Shown in pieces: positions 30,133 to 42,870 of a DNA stretch of 64,000 nt. The stretch spans positions 186,001 through 250,000 of the forward strand of contig JASANG010000259.1 in the NCBI GenBank assembly GCA_030248215.1, read 5' to 3'. The position numbers and the translations under genes are program-made. The first letter of the stretch is position 1, and each line of letters begins with the position of its first letter. The notes beneath the pieces are model-generated. The model worked only from the letters and a program-made list of their open reading frames with translations, had not been told where the DNA came from and did no database searches. Origin of the DNA: Enoplolaimus lenunculus (Eukaryota; Nematoda; Enoplea; Enoplida; Thoracostomopsidae).

Positions 30133-31412
30133 CAGGTTAGGCGTACACTTAGGAATTTGCCTATATAAATGTATATAAATCAGTCACCTCTCAAACTTAA
30201 AGTAACATTGGCCCTACAAACACTTTCTGTGGGCGAAAATTGCAAGGTATAGGTACCTTACCATTTCATTAAAAAATTTAGACGAGGGTCGTACGCCCAC
30301 CCACCCCAATTTGGATCCGCTAGTGCCCGCCTTTTCACTAGACCGAAATAGACTAGGCTTATATTTTAGACTAATTTTTTGTGTGGGCTTTGGCTATAAC
30401 CTTTGTTTTAAACTTGTGTCTATTACGCTGAGGAGGCTTAAACCAAGGAATAATACACTGTTAAAGTAATATTGGTCCAAATTTTCAGGAACCGCTCTAG
30501 TCATATATTGGAGCATAACGCAGACTAGGCTCCTGATAACCTCCCCATAAAATTTCAATTAAATTTAAATTTTCTGTGCTTTTTTCTCAGGGGGAACCTG
30601 TGGTTTCCTTGAACCTTCCGCATATTGAAAGGAAACTAGGCAGGATGGGGTTATCGCACTCAACCCCACACTAAGCTGTTCAGCATTTCGGATATCCGGC
30701 ATCCGGATACACGTTTGTTTTCGTATACATATCCGATATTTTTAATATCCGGATATCCGGTGCCCATCTATAAACCGGAGGTGAAAACTATCGGAACCGG
30801 AGGTCAACAACTTGCCGGATTCGGAGGTGAGCAAGAATAGGAAGTTAGAATGAGTAATTTGCCAAATTTAGAAAATATCGGTCTCTGAGGCCCAGCGAAA
30901 TATACTTGCACTTTAGATCACCTAATTATGTACATATTACACAATGGCTAGGTTTCAGAAATCTTACTTAAATATATTGTATAGTTTTGCTTTATATTAA
31001 TTAGACTAAAATTAGTATGCCTTATTGGTAAATTTGTAATCAATCAAATTTAGTCAGCGGCTTAAGTATTTATTTAACTTAAGTAAAGTAATTACTTAAC
31101 ACGCACTTAAGTACTTAGTCGTACTTAAGCAAAGTTTCGTAAACTCAGCCAATGTTTAATTAGTCCCATGAACACAGCAATAACGCTAACATAATTTTAC
31201 AAAAATCTGTTGTAAGTTCAAAAGCCAAACAGTGTTTAACGGTGGTTCCAATTGCAGAAGCCTAAATTTTCACGCCTACTCTTAATACAAATAATTTTTG
31301 TCGCCACTTCTACGAAAAAATACATTATCGCACAGGATATATTTACAGGTTCTTAAGGAATCAAACACCTTCCACAAACGCGGAAATAGCTTCTAATTAC
31401 CACCATGCGTTG

Positions 31413-34400
31413 TTAGTTACGTGAATCAATTTGTGGCGTCTTGGAAATTGGTGCTGTACGCGAGTGACTTATCGTTTGCAATCTAGCACCGGTGACTGTC
31501 GAACAATTTTTAATAACTGTCTGAAGAAATTTTTCATCGTCAACAATTAGTGGACTACCACGTTCGGAGAAAAATCCCAATTGTATCATTTCGTTTGATC
31601 CAGCACGCCTCGCATTACCACTAGGAACAATGGCCGTTGCAGGAGTGGCAAAAGCAGCACTAGAATCGAAAAACTACCCAAATTTCTTTATTTACGGAAA
31701 TCTGCCAATTTCATACCGCGTACCTAAGCGGAAGCGTAAACCTTAACCTAAGTTATGACATAATGTATGTAGTAAGATAATCACTTTTTTCACCTCTTTG
31801 GCCTCGATTTGCAAACTACCGACTTAAGAAAAGCGAAACCGAGATCGAGTCCTGCCAAGTCCCGTGACTTTCCAAGACCATAACAGCTAAATCCCGTGAC
31901 TTTCCAAGACCATAACAGCTAAATCCCGTGACTTTCCAACACCATAACACCTAAATCCCGTGACTTTCCAAGACCTTAACAGCTAAATCCTGGGACTTGG
32001 TGAGTCTGAGACCGCCCATCCCTGCCAAACATAATTAGAAACCGGTGTATATACATACACTGAACATCTTGTACTTGCTTACGTACTTTGAATCAGGTCT
32101 AGAAACACTTTTCTCAGACTGATTGTTCATTTTGTTGTTCACGTTAAGGTTTCTAGCCCTATAATTACAAAAATGCAATGTTATTATTAAAAATATTATT
32201 TATTAAAATTACTTCCACCGGCTGCACTTAAAGTCTGTCCTAATCACTTAGCATACCACATCAAAATTTTTTACGATACATGCAAGTCAAGGTGTGGCAG
32301 AATACCAAAGACAAATGCAAAGAAGCTCGAAAAGTTAAAAATTGTTTCTGCCAGAAACAAATATATCAAACCAAAAATAACTTATCCCTGGGAAATTTAT
32401 CTTCAACACGGATATTCTCTTAAGGATTGCTGTAACAACTAATTCTCGTAGAGTTTTGTCACAAAACGCATGCACACCGAATGTAACAGTAGACTGCTTA
32501 TATTGTAAGCATGAAATAGGATTTTTGTGAAGCTCTACCTAAATTTATACTCTTTTTTATTGTCATGAAAGATGTGGCCTGTCCAAAATTGGAAGCAACA
32601 AAAAATACAATGTTGAAAGAACCAGATAATGAAACAGCATATCCATAACGATACCGAAATTGCAGCTATGCATTGACGTCAAAAGTTTGTGCAGTCAACG
32701 TGAAAGTTACAACTCACAGTATAGCTTCATCGCTTCTAAAATTTAAAATGACCGGCAAAACCAACGGCAGCCAACAGCCCGTTTCAACAAAGTTTACTTA
32801 CCTTGCACGGTTCATTGCTGCCTTATGCGCAAGTCCACCTGCAGTAGTGTTTGCAGCAGCATGTGACAAGGTCTTTGCAGGCTTTGGAGGCCTCAAAGGC
32901 CCAACAAGGTCTCGTGTTTCAGTACAGCTTTAACAAATAATATGCTAGTCAAAATACCAACACTAAACAACGAACCCAAGATGCTGTTACTCGGTCCAGG
33001 TCACAGATTGAGCTCAACCGGGAAGCGGTTCGCTTTTACCCAGAGTCCTGATATTTTTCACCAAGCCGTGACCCTTGGGGCCAACTTTGAGCCCATGCAG
33101 GGCACGACTCGGTTCGAATCAGGGTGTTCACGGGAACGGAATTATACTCAAACAGGACTAGGAACTAATTCCGTTTGCACCCGGGTGACATCTTAAACGG
33201 TTGGCATTTCGATAGCCCAATCTCGAGTGGCAGAATAATTTTCACTAAATAAAGGTTTGAATCTAATAAATTTTTTGGGGATTTTATGACTGAGGAGGTT
33301 TTTAGAAAGACAATGGGATAGAATTCAGGTGCTAAGAATTTATAATTTTCCACAAATCTTTTCTACATATGTACAGCAAATTTTTCCTTGAATTTGCTTG
33401 CTATTGCGAACCTATCGGTGGTGCTAATACATGTTTTGTATCTCCACATTAGAAGTATTCCTAGTAATCAGTATTTGTACACATGTGCAATTTTCGCAAT
33501 ATACCGGACTATGGCACATGTTTAAAGGGTCTATTTTCAAGCAAATCTTTAAACGGGTGAATGTCATTTTACAATGGTTCCAACAGGAACTAAATTTTGC
33601 CGGAACAAGAATTGAATTTCTTTGCAGGAACCGGAACAGGAACCGGAATTTGAAATAGTTTTTATCACAGTTATACTTTGAACTTTTTATATAATTTGCC
33701 CAAAATGCCTTAAGCGAATTTTCAGATATTTCATCATCAAATATTGCGAAAACATGCCATAAACAAGTCATTAACAAAATTGAGCTAATTGCAAAAACAC
33801 TCATTTAGAAATAACAGTTTTCAAACACAAAATTTCCAATATTTAAATAATAAATGATTATTACTAATTTGACACAAAACCGTAAAAAATTCCGGTTCCT
33901 GTATCTTTGAATGCAGGAACGGGAATTGAATATTAGCAGGAATTCAGGCCGGAACAGGAATTCCTGTTGAACCCTATATTTTACCTAACGCGAGATTCAC
34001 TAGTCTTGGCACAAGAATCACAGTTGCCGGTGAAAAACGATATTTTATATAAACGTGCTTCCGTATTCCTGAACCGCAACATACATGATACTAATATATT
34101 GTAAACAAAATTATCAGAACGTCTTGTCAAAGCTTTGAGCAGATATACGTAGCAAGATGCAGTAGTAAATCGAGAAATTTATGACGAAGGCGTACAAAAG
34201 CCAATATATACATACAATAACACATACAGCAAAGTAGCCAGCAAAGTAGCCAGACGGGCTCATTGAATTGGAAAGTTTTGTTCCGGTTACGACCTGAACG
34301 AAGTTTGATAGCTTTAGTTATGCTTCCGGTCGTGGACACTAGCCAGTGCACATCACGCCAAAACTTAAAACTGATAACCATGAAAAATAATTATTTTGCG

Positions 34401-37400
34401 ACAGTCCTAAGGAAAAAACAGCAACCCGTACGAAATAACACTGAAAAACGTTAATATATACGTATGTAACAATTTACCGAAACCGGAATTTGAAAAATTA
34501 CCATAACCTAAATCGGAAAATGGGAAAATGAAAAATTCATGTCACCGAAAATTTCATTTTAATTTTTTGCATATTATTCGTGAAATATATAACCCAACTT
34601 GAAGATAGGTATTCACTTGCAGGTCGCTTATCTGGTCCCGGTATAAAATTCAGTATTAGGCTCCGGTTCCGGTAAACTAATATCCGGTTATACCATGATT
34701 AAAACAAAATATGCGCGTCACTCTCAGGGATGGGCGTCTCAATCTCAGTCTCTGTCTTAACACTCGCAAATGCCAGAGACTCGCCCTGTAGTAGTTGCTT
34801 TGTTTTGAGCATGCTAGATTTTATTTTACCAACAAGTGATTGAGCATAGCACACCGTTTTTAGTAATGTTATTCGCGTAAAATAAAAGTTGGTGTGAGTA
34901 GACAAATGTCGAGTAAGCAACAGATTGGAATTGTGGTGAATCAATGCAGTATACTCGCTGTTAAATGTATATTTATGAAGTTTCAAATACTATAAAGTTT
35001 TTAGTGCAAAATCCTGCGATATTAAGTGTATCATTATCATCACGTAATAAGATTTCTGCGACGGAGCAATTTTTATTATGTGATATCAGTCTGTCTCTCT
35101 GATAATTATGTGATTGTTATGTTTGTATTTTGTGCCAAATAAATCAATATACCGTATTTACGTTGTGTTTTCCATGTTGTATTGCTAATGTTTTTTGAGC
35201 GGAATAGGACCTTCAGGATTCGCGATTTACAATATGTCTGAAATGGTTCGGTATTGATCCAAAAAAATTCGGAGACTCTCAAAAAGTCTCAAGTGTTAGT
35301 CTCAAATAACTTGAGACTGTCTCAGTCTCAGTCTCAACGTTTTCATTGAGACTCCCATCCCTGGCCACTCTCACTGTTCTGCATTTGTCGTTGAACAACG
35401 CCCGCAATCTTCACCGTCAGCATCAGTCACAATATCCTTTAGTAACTCATCAACCTCCTTGTTAGCTCGTACATTGCAGATCAATTCTAAGTCACCGCCA
35501 CAACCTAAAACAATACTCTATTGTTGGCCGTTAAAAACACTACGTAACAGACTATATCATTTGTTTTTACTAGAGATGTCCCATGGCCGGGGCAATACAG
35601 TGCCAGGGACGGTACCAGGAAACAGTTTAAATTTCTAATGTTTAGTGTTGACATCTCCGGAACTCTATCTTAATATTGTAAAAAGAGCAAATTCACTGGC
35701 TTCTCCACAGCGGGGTGGGGGGGGTCGGTGGGCCCCAGCACTTTTCAAAATTTTCATTTTCCCCCGGCGAAAATTTTGCCGCCCCCAGGAAAGGCCCCCC
35801 GGCGAATTTTCGCATTTTCGGCCGCCCCCCAGCAAATTTTTTGCTGGGGGCCCCAGGACTTTTCTAGGTCAAAAATTTTCAATGTTAAAACGTAAAGACC
35901 TGGACTTCTTTTGAGGCGGACATTCGGCAAAATATGATTTTATATTACGCTGAGTACTCATAATTTTTATTAGCGTTACAAATACACGTAGTAACTAATA
36001 CAATTCAATAATGAACTGAAAAAGCACAATTATATAAAGACCGTTTCAGGGCATACAGCATTCGAAAGTACCTTGCAGCAGCAAGTTCAACCCGCTTGAG
36101 CCTTATGATAAATTGAAGCTGTGACTAATATACAAAATATATATTAATCACAGTTTCAATTATAGATTATCTATATTTTATATAATTGTGCTTCTTTCAA
36201 CTTCTGGTTAAGTTGTCAGTATATACGTAATATTAGTTAAAATTATTGTTATTAGCGTGTGCGAGAAATTTTTGTCATGTTGAGCGATAAGTAATCTTAC
36301 GTTGAGTTGGAAACACGGTCTAGAATGAAAAAATGGTCCAAAAAGTCTGTTTGCAAAATTTTAAGCCTGCCCCCAGGACCCCCCAGATCATCTGGGGCCC
36401 CCAAAAAACTGCCCCCCAGCAAAATCAGCTGCTCCCCAGGAAACTCCTGGGGCCCCCTTCCCAGGAAACGCCCCCCGGCGGAAATTTTCAAGCTGTGGAG
36501 AAGCCAGATTCATAACATGGAAGTATCAAGAAAATGTCGCGTGACGCGATATGATAAAATGGTACCGCGCTGCCAGGTACTTGCTTACGCAAAAGGTACA
36601 CAAAAGTTGAAGTTTAGTGTATTTTGCTGGCCCCGGCCCCATGTAAAATCCTGACCCCGGGACATCTCTAGTTTTACATAGAGCGAAAACAAAAGTTTGA
36701 ATTTGATTTTGGCTAAAATCACCACACGATGCGGCAGGAATAAGTCTAAGTTCTCTCTGATCGCGATCTCGCTATTTTGTTTCGTGAACATTTCACCCAA
36801 AGAACAAAAATAGCTAAATTTATCAAAAATGCCTTACAGTTCTTATTTTCGACTAATAACTGGTGATAAACAACTCGTTAAAACGAAGACGATATTATGT
36901 AAATTGAAATCTAGTAGATTCCTACAACAGGCAATATAACAGCATCACTGAATTACTACTAACTGATTATAGCTCAATAGTAGTATTAATTTGACTGCAT
37001 ATTACGTTGTTTACTGCCTGTTTTGCGCTTTCATTAGTTGCGTGCTTTTCCAAGTCATCCAAAAACATAGTAAACGTGAACACACCCGTGACTTACTTGT
37101 AAAATCCTCTAATGTCATGGAAATAATATTCTTAAATATAAAAATACTATTACGTACGTGTAACGTATACCATACAGTTTATCTATAGATCTACAACGAA
37201 CTAACGAAGTATAAGTGTAAAAAGCATGCGTATGCTGTAAACTATATTCGTGTGCATAATTTCCAACTTACACTTGCTTTTCAAATTTACACTTCTTAAT
37301 TTGTTATAGATGCACTACATATATGTGGTAATAATCGGCACTTTTCGTGAGTATCGGCCCCGCGACTAGAAAAAATGCCAATAGTTTGCGCACTTAACAA

Positions 37401-39505
37401 TGACATCGGATACTATCAATTTCAGTTGTTGGTGTTATCAGTTAACAACAACTTCACAGCATGGGAGTATCAACAAACAGTCGCGTGACGCGATTTGATA
37501 AAATGGTACCGTGCTCCCAGGCACATGCTTAAGCAAAAGTTACATAAAATTTGATGTTTAGTGTATTTTGCTGGTATCGACCAGTGATAAAACCCTGGAC
37601 CGGGACATCTCTAATTTTTTTGTCAAAAAGTTACACAAATTATATATCATTTGACGCAGCTTGTGGAGCTTGGACGAACCGTATTAAATTTTTCGCAATC
37701 AGACGTCTGGCCTACCAGTTAGTGTCAAGTAACTGAATTTGGCGCATAACTAAACTTGGTGCCAACCAATGATCGCTCGCAGTGTGCCAAAGCAATTATT
37801 TGACAACATCTCGCTAATCAGATTTCTGAATATGCGTTGAAGACACAGAAATTGTCTAACTTTTCGACGAAAATTTTTAGAAATCGAAGTTTGCAAAAAT
37901 TCAATTTTGAGAGTGGAATGATCAGGGGAGTAGGTCATGAGAAGCTCGAATTGGGCAAACGCTGGGGGGTGAGATTAGGGATGGAGGCCTCGGTTAAAAA
38001 CCGAGACCGAGCCTGACTACCGAAAACGGCCAAGAAAACTCAAGGTCTCAGTCAATTTTTGGTCATCACCGAAAAAAAAATTAATATTCTCAAAATAAAT
38101 TATCACTGAAAATTTTCAATCTTAAGCTGTAACTTACATTTGTTGAATCCTCGACTTCTGATCTCGGTTCTAAACCACTGAGACTCGAAATGTCGAAACA
38201 GAGACCTGCCAACTACCGAGATTTGCCGAGACCAAATCTCTTATCCCTGGGTGAGATAACCGAAAAGATTCGAATTCCGGCTCCACCATACATGTTATAG
38301 TAATGTGCTACCTATCTTTAGTTTTTTACTTTTAATTACAATGAACTTCATAGCATACATCCTGATTTTATCTGCTATTGCCTTACAATATTACCTCTGT
38401 CCAGTCCCGGCCGAGGCAGAAATACTGGCCCAGGTGCAAGTCTACTAGAGTATACTAACGCGAAAAATTCATTCAGTCAAAGAAATAATTTTTTTTCATT
38501 TTTTGCGGAAAAAATTGAAAACATTATTTCTTGCCAAACAAATTACCCGGAATTATCTGCAATCTACATTAAGTTCAAGCAACAAAGTACGTTCAGATAT
38601 TAATAGTTATACTACTACTACTACCAAAAAAGATAAAATTAGATTTTAAAATTAACATGGTAATTCAGATTTATCAATTTATACGCGTACACGTTTTGTC
38701 AACCAAAAACAATTGGGGGTGGGGGTACGACATGCTATTATACATTTTTTGTATTTTCGAACACGATCATAGAAGGAAGTCTTTTGTTTGAGAAACTTTA
38801 GAGGGAGGACCTTTACCTTTCCCCTACATTCTGTAAGATGTTGAAAAGAACTAACTTCCGGAATTTGCAACATGAACAATTTATATTTTTCATCAATCGT
38901 TTCAAGAGTGCGTTCCACAGCCGCTTCGTATTCCTTCACCAACGCAGACACTAAATATACGTATACGTACACATAAAAGTATAATAGAAAAAAGATTGGT
39001 ATATACGTATATATATTGCGATGTTAAACGATTAAATAGCATTGGTGTCCATCTTATTTAAATCACTCTGCCCTGCCAGCGACCGGCGGCCAGACGAGAA
39101 TGGATGGTCAGTTTAAAGACAATATCGAAAACGAATACGCACTCAAAAATTCCGTAATACATGCATGATAGATACGTTTTCCGTATTATACCAGCTACAC
39201 AATTGTTGAAAAGCAAAAAGTCTAAATAAGCACTTAGGTATAAAATTAGGCAAGCGACTTTTTTGTTGCTGCTTTGCAGTTAGCTTTCTTCCACAAAGCA
39301 AACGAATCGTTTATTTTAGACATCCCATGAAATACTGGTTCTGTGTCAACAATTCAAGATACTAGACCTGACAACGAAATAAAACATTGAACTTGCTCTG
39401 AGATCGAAAGTCATTGTTCAACACGTTCAACTTCTTTGCACGTTCGGATTTGGCAGTTGGTGCAGCTGGTTTACGTCGCTTGGCGGAAAATCTAGTACGA
39501 CCCAT
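31413..39505 (-). CDS. CDCA8: Borealin (chromosomal passenger complex subunit), six exons
   Basis: Borealin joins survivin and INCENP in the complex that targets Aurora B to centromeres and the midzone. Minus-strand exons are 39505-39397, 38950-38828, 35504-35375, 32927-32802, 32158-32083 and 31673-31413. They give 825 nt (274 residues plus stop) with consistent phases, against about 280 residues in human. Evidence: a basic N-terminus (MGRTRFSAKRRKPAA), then the helical SALVKEYEAAVERTLETI segment that aligns with the human N-terminal INCENP/survivin-binding helix, a low-complexity basic middle, and a C-terminal FSERGSPLIVDDEKFL that aligns with human ISGNGSPLADSKEIFL. Exon 1 fits only with a GC donor (CAGA|GCAAGT); no GT donor of the right phase gives a better join. 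Introns are loaded with MITEs. The call rests on both termini; exons 3-5 are weakly conserved but in phase. Confidence 0.88.
31861..31992. repeat. 32-bp minisatellite, four copies
   Basis: CCCGTGACTTTCCAAGACCA units begin at 31861, 31893, 31925 and 31957, with a partial fifth. They lie within a GAGACC-rich element remnant (about 31800-32035, ending GAGACCGCCCATCCCTG) in borealin intron 5. Confidence 0.85.
34725..35363. mobile_element. hAT-type MITE, GGTCTC family, beside borealin exon 3
   Basis: The left end CAGGGATGGGCGTCTCAATC and right end TTGAGACTCCCATCCCTG are inverted repeats flanked by GTCACTCT and GCCACTCT (7 of 8). CTCAGTCTC words lie at both ends. 639 bp. The right-hand target copy covers part of the splice donor region of borealin exon 3, whose boundary is at 35375. 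Confidence 0.88.
35570..36671. mobile_element. TAGAGATGTCCC element carrying a nested insertion
   Basis: The left end CTAGAGATGTCCCATGGCC and right end CCCCGGGACATCTCTAG are inverted. The right part (GTCGCGTGACGCGATATGATAAAATGGTACC, then GTTTAGTGTATTTTGCTGG) recurs at 37470-37612 in a second, partial copy. The interior is split by the 812-bp element at 35696-36507. Borealin intron 2. Confidence 0.75.
35696..36507. mobile_element. Nested TIR element with CCCCCAGGA-rich ends, 5-bp TSD
   Basis: TIRs CTGGCTTCTCCACAGC and GCTGTGGAGAAGCCAG are flanked by ATTCA on both sides (35691-35695 and 36508-36512). Next to each TIR are G/C-rich blocks with CCCCCAGGA, GCCCCCCGGCG and CCCCAGCAAA words in opposite orientations. 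The centre is AT-rich. No ORF of note. It is inserted in the TAGAGATGTCCC element. Confidence 0.85.
37430..37613. mobile_element. Partial second copy of the TAGAGATGTCCC element
   Basis: CACAGCATGGGAGTATCAAC through CCGGGACATCTCTAA matches the right part of the element at 35570-36671, including CGTGACGCGATTTGATAAAATGGTACC. It lacks the nested insertion, and the left boundary is uncertain. Confidence 0.65.
37976..38249. mobile_element. hAT-type MITE, GGTCTC family, perfect 8-bp TSD
   Basis: It starts TAGGGATGGAGGCCTCGG and ends AATCTCTTATCCCTG, flanked by GGTGAGAT on both sides. ACCGAGACCGAG words lie near the left end and GAGACC words near the right. It is inserted into an older dispersed repeat whose other copy is around 60080-60310. 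Borealin intron 2. Confidence 0.88.
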
Positions 39506-40069
39506 CTTTAAACTTGTGTTGTGTCACACGTCACGCGTTGATTAGTACTTAAATATGGGAATATGATGCGCATGCAATATATAAGAAAATCATTAATATT
39601 CATTCAAATTTTCTACATTTAACTACAGCCTATTTGTTTGAACAGCACGGACCGGGCGAGCTCTGTCTCCAGGATGCTGTGCTGCGGATATACTTAGTTT
39701 TCCGCTAGTTTCTCTGGAAGATATGAGCACTTCGGGAATCGAATCTCGAACTGCTATATGTGCACGTGTATGCAATTGCGTTAACATTACAACACTAAGT
39801 ATGCACTAGCCCTAGGGTACTCTATAGTACGTATTATACAAATATTCCATCTTTTTTATCGTCCACTATATATGTCGACCGTGCGCTGCTGGCAAGCATA
39901 CTATATAGTGTAATGCACTTGCATACACACCAGGACAAGCATGTCTCACATGCTTGCATGCCCCAATTTCAACAAGGTCGCCTCTTGACCGTCTATCCTA
40001 TTTTCAACTGGACGCCGTGTATATAGCGCGGCAATTTACCATTGCGTCCACGGAGTAACCTCCATGTCA

Positions 40070-40195
40070 TTCTAGGTAGGAACCGGGACTACAGACTGTT
40101 TAGCAGCTGGGAAAGCAGACATACAGGGCGGGGATCCAACTACCCGTCTTACGATTCCGAAGCAAGCCCACTTACCACTGCGCTACGTAGCCCAC
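40070..40195 (-). repeat. tRNA-derived SINE
   Basis: The minus strand shows an A box TAGCGCAGTGGTAAGTGG and a B-box-like TAGTTGGATCCCC, followed by GCTGGGAAAGC..TAGTCCCGGTTCCTA, which matches the body of the copy at 4768-4897. The neighbouring GACAAGCATGTCTCACATGCT (about 39936) matches 5486-5500. Confidence 0.7.
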
Positions 40196-41483
40196 CTCTC
40201 CATCTACTTTTATCGTCGACTATATAACGTCAACAATTAAAAACATGATCCAAAATTGATGTATTTCACCCGCTAACCAAAGATGGAGAGGGCTGAACAC
40301 CACCCGAATTGCAAAGAAATTTTTTAGTGAACTGGATCCAAAATATGCTACAATACTAATGAAATCTAGATAATTTTTAACGTCATTTTTAGTAAAATAT
40401 CTTAATTTCCACCGACCAAGTTTTAATACCCAACCTGTTAGGGAAATAACTTGAAGGAAAAAGTGGTGCAGTAAAAAAACTGATTGAGGGTACCTGTGCT
40501 TTTTATCATATTAAAATTAGCAACATTTAACACAATTAGCCACACTTTAAGGTATTTCACGACGTTAACGAGTCTGTGGTTAAACAGATATGCCGGGTCA
40601 ATACGATCGGCACTCCTGGGAGCGCCAATCGCTGAATCCTCTACTTCGAATCTTGGTCCCAAACCACCGAGATCAAACCCAGACGGAGACTTGCCAAATG
40701 TCGAGACTTTCCGAGTCAAGTAAAAGTGTCCCATTTCAGTATTTTTGGTATCCAATTAAATATAGTGCTAAGATGTCAGTTTTTTTGCCTGATATGAAGT
40801 AAAAGCCGGATACAATATTCATCCCTGAATCTATCTAAGCATTGCAAATCCGTATCGAATTACTGCTGTCACAAGATACCTTATATGCTATCTAAATGAC
40901 CGCAGAAACTAGCTATGTAAATTTTAGAAGGGAGCAAAAGTAAAAACGACTGCACAAAAGTAAGCGGTTCAGCAAGTACTGAAATCTCTAAGGCATTCTT
41001 AGTCACCGTGGGAATATTTCCAGGTTTTCTTAATATGAGGTCTGTGGGTATTTTTGTGGCTCTAGAAAAATATTGAGGAGATAAATAATAGTCATCGGAT
41101 ATTTTTTCATATCCGGATATCCGGCAATCTTTGCCAGATATTTATGCGGATATCCGGATGCATCCGGATATCAGAATGTATCCGGATATCCGATACTAGA
41201 TTTTGCGTTTTTTTGGGATTCCGAACGACAGATATCTTTAGTTAAGCACTTGCTTTAAAACTGACGCTATGTTTAGAATTGTTTGACAAATGGACTAATT
41301 TGGGCTCAAACATAAAAAAATTTAAATATAAGGATTTGTACTAAAATTTTAATTTTCCAGGCAATTTTCTTTCGATGAAAGCAAACTTTTTGCGATTGAA
41401 ATAACAAATTTAGGTTTTACATCACCTATTAATAAACTTCCGCTACACTTCGCCAAGATTTAGGAAATTTCAGGTTCGTTGAC

Positions 41484-41914
41484 ATACTGTACTGACCCGA
41501 ATAAGAGGGGGGACTGAGGGTACCCCCCTTGTTATTCGGTTACGGACTGTTATTTATTTTTAACCCACGCTCCGAAGCCCTTCGTTACTGATATATATCC
41601 GTTACTGCAATTATCCGTTGAATTAAACGGTTATTTGTTTTGTGTCAATAGCTAGAGCGACAATACAAGGATACACTTAGGAATGTACTTTCAAAATTTA
41701 TGTACGCTTTAAAGTTACGAAGTCAAATTATTTGGTTTCGTACCAAACCCATTTATGCGCTACAATTAGGGATAATTGACATTTATGGACTCTAATTAGG
41801 GTTTAGGGACTCTATCCGCTTACGGACTCTTACTAGGGATACGGACTCAAATTGATTGGGACTCGCACCACTCCTCTTATTACCCCTCTCCCTCTTATTC
41901 GGGTCAACACAGTA
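41484..41914. mobile_element. TIR element, ACTGTACTGACCCGAATAAG family, full copy
   Basis: The left end TACTGTACTGACCCGAATAA and right end TCTTATTCGGGTCAACACAGTA are inverted. The interior matches 1505-1959 over GGTACCCCCTTGTTATTCGG, TTTTTAACCCACGC and CTTCGTTACTGAT. 431 bp without a transposase. Confidence 0.8.
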
Positions 41915-42870
41915 ACTTGTTTCGTAACGAAAACTTATCACAATAATGCATGTTCTGTAGCTTCTAGCTAGCCTAGATTTCCTGTTAAGTACCTTTGAAC
42001 TCATTTGAAACGTGACATATTTTTAGTTTATTCTAAACTTAATGAATTCAAAAACGACATAGTTTCAATTAGGCAGCAATTATACCATAAACTAAAAATA
42101 TGTTTCGGTTAAACGCAACTTAAACGTAAAAATGCGATATCCTCGGTCTCGGTCTTGCTTTTTTGAGTCTGGGTGGTTTGGAACTGAGACCAGAAGTCGA
42201 GGATTCAGTAGTATAACTGTATTGTCGAGTGTATATAAGTGATGGCTGAAAATAAAATTTTTTCTTTGAAATTTTATGAAATTTTATAGCTACGCAATAA
42301 TGAAAAGCAGATATTCATAAAAAACACAAAAAGCTATTAAAAATACCAAAAAAGAATTAAAAAACACAAAAAACTTTGAAAAATGCATTTACAATCACCT
42401 TGCTAATTCAATTTTTTTCGGCGAAGACCAAAAATTGACCGAGACTTCATGGCCGGTCTCGATACTCGTGTATACCGCCCATCGCTGACATCAATAATTA
42501 TTTTTTCGAGACCATATTCGGTAGGTGAGTTTTTATCTATATATATTAAAACTGGAACGCTCCACATACGTATTTTGGGCTCCTTTCCAGTATGCTTTGT
42601 TCACAATAGTTTCTCAGAACAGAAATGTGATTTGTCTGTGAAAAGATAATTTGCATTCAGATTGTTGTGCGTTCGCTGCATATTGCGCAAAACCGGCTGA
42701 CTAGTAAAAATTATTTGACGACAAGTAGTCGTATGTTCACAACGAAAAATGGAACTTAGTATACTAACCTTGTTGTTTATTTTATTACGGATATCCGGAT
42801 ATATTTCTTTTCGGATGCACATTCGCATTGATTTTATATTACAACATTTGGTGCCGAATTAAAATATATA

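Larger units (their letters stand above)
26732..31412. other. Intergenic region, beta-tubulin 5' flank to borealin 3' flank
   Basis: No exon is recognised. The stretch contains a CCGGAA-family MITE (27245-27594), two tRNA-derived SINE heads (27628-27705 and 27862-27932), a 361-bp hAT MITE (28677-29037), a deleted copy of the ACTGTAGTGACCC element (29992-30132), and CCGGATATCC-rich sequence near 30690-30840. The beta-tubulin promoter should lie just above 26731, but no TATA or initiator motif stands out. Confidence 0.6.

Noticed and set aside
32942-33196. Plus-strand ORF with a B-box-like GGTTCGAATCA, considered as a SINE or gene
   Set aside because: There is no matching A box at tRNA spacing and the ORF is not conserved. 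A CAGGGTGTTCACGG..GTTTGCACCC fragment of a MITE explains part of it.
35645-36654. Pro/Gly-rich ORFs on both strands (PPGPPRSSGAPKK..)
   Set aside because: They are translations of the CCCCCAGG-rich arms of the nested transposon.
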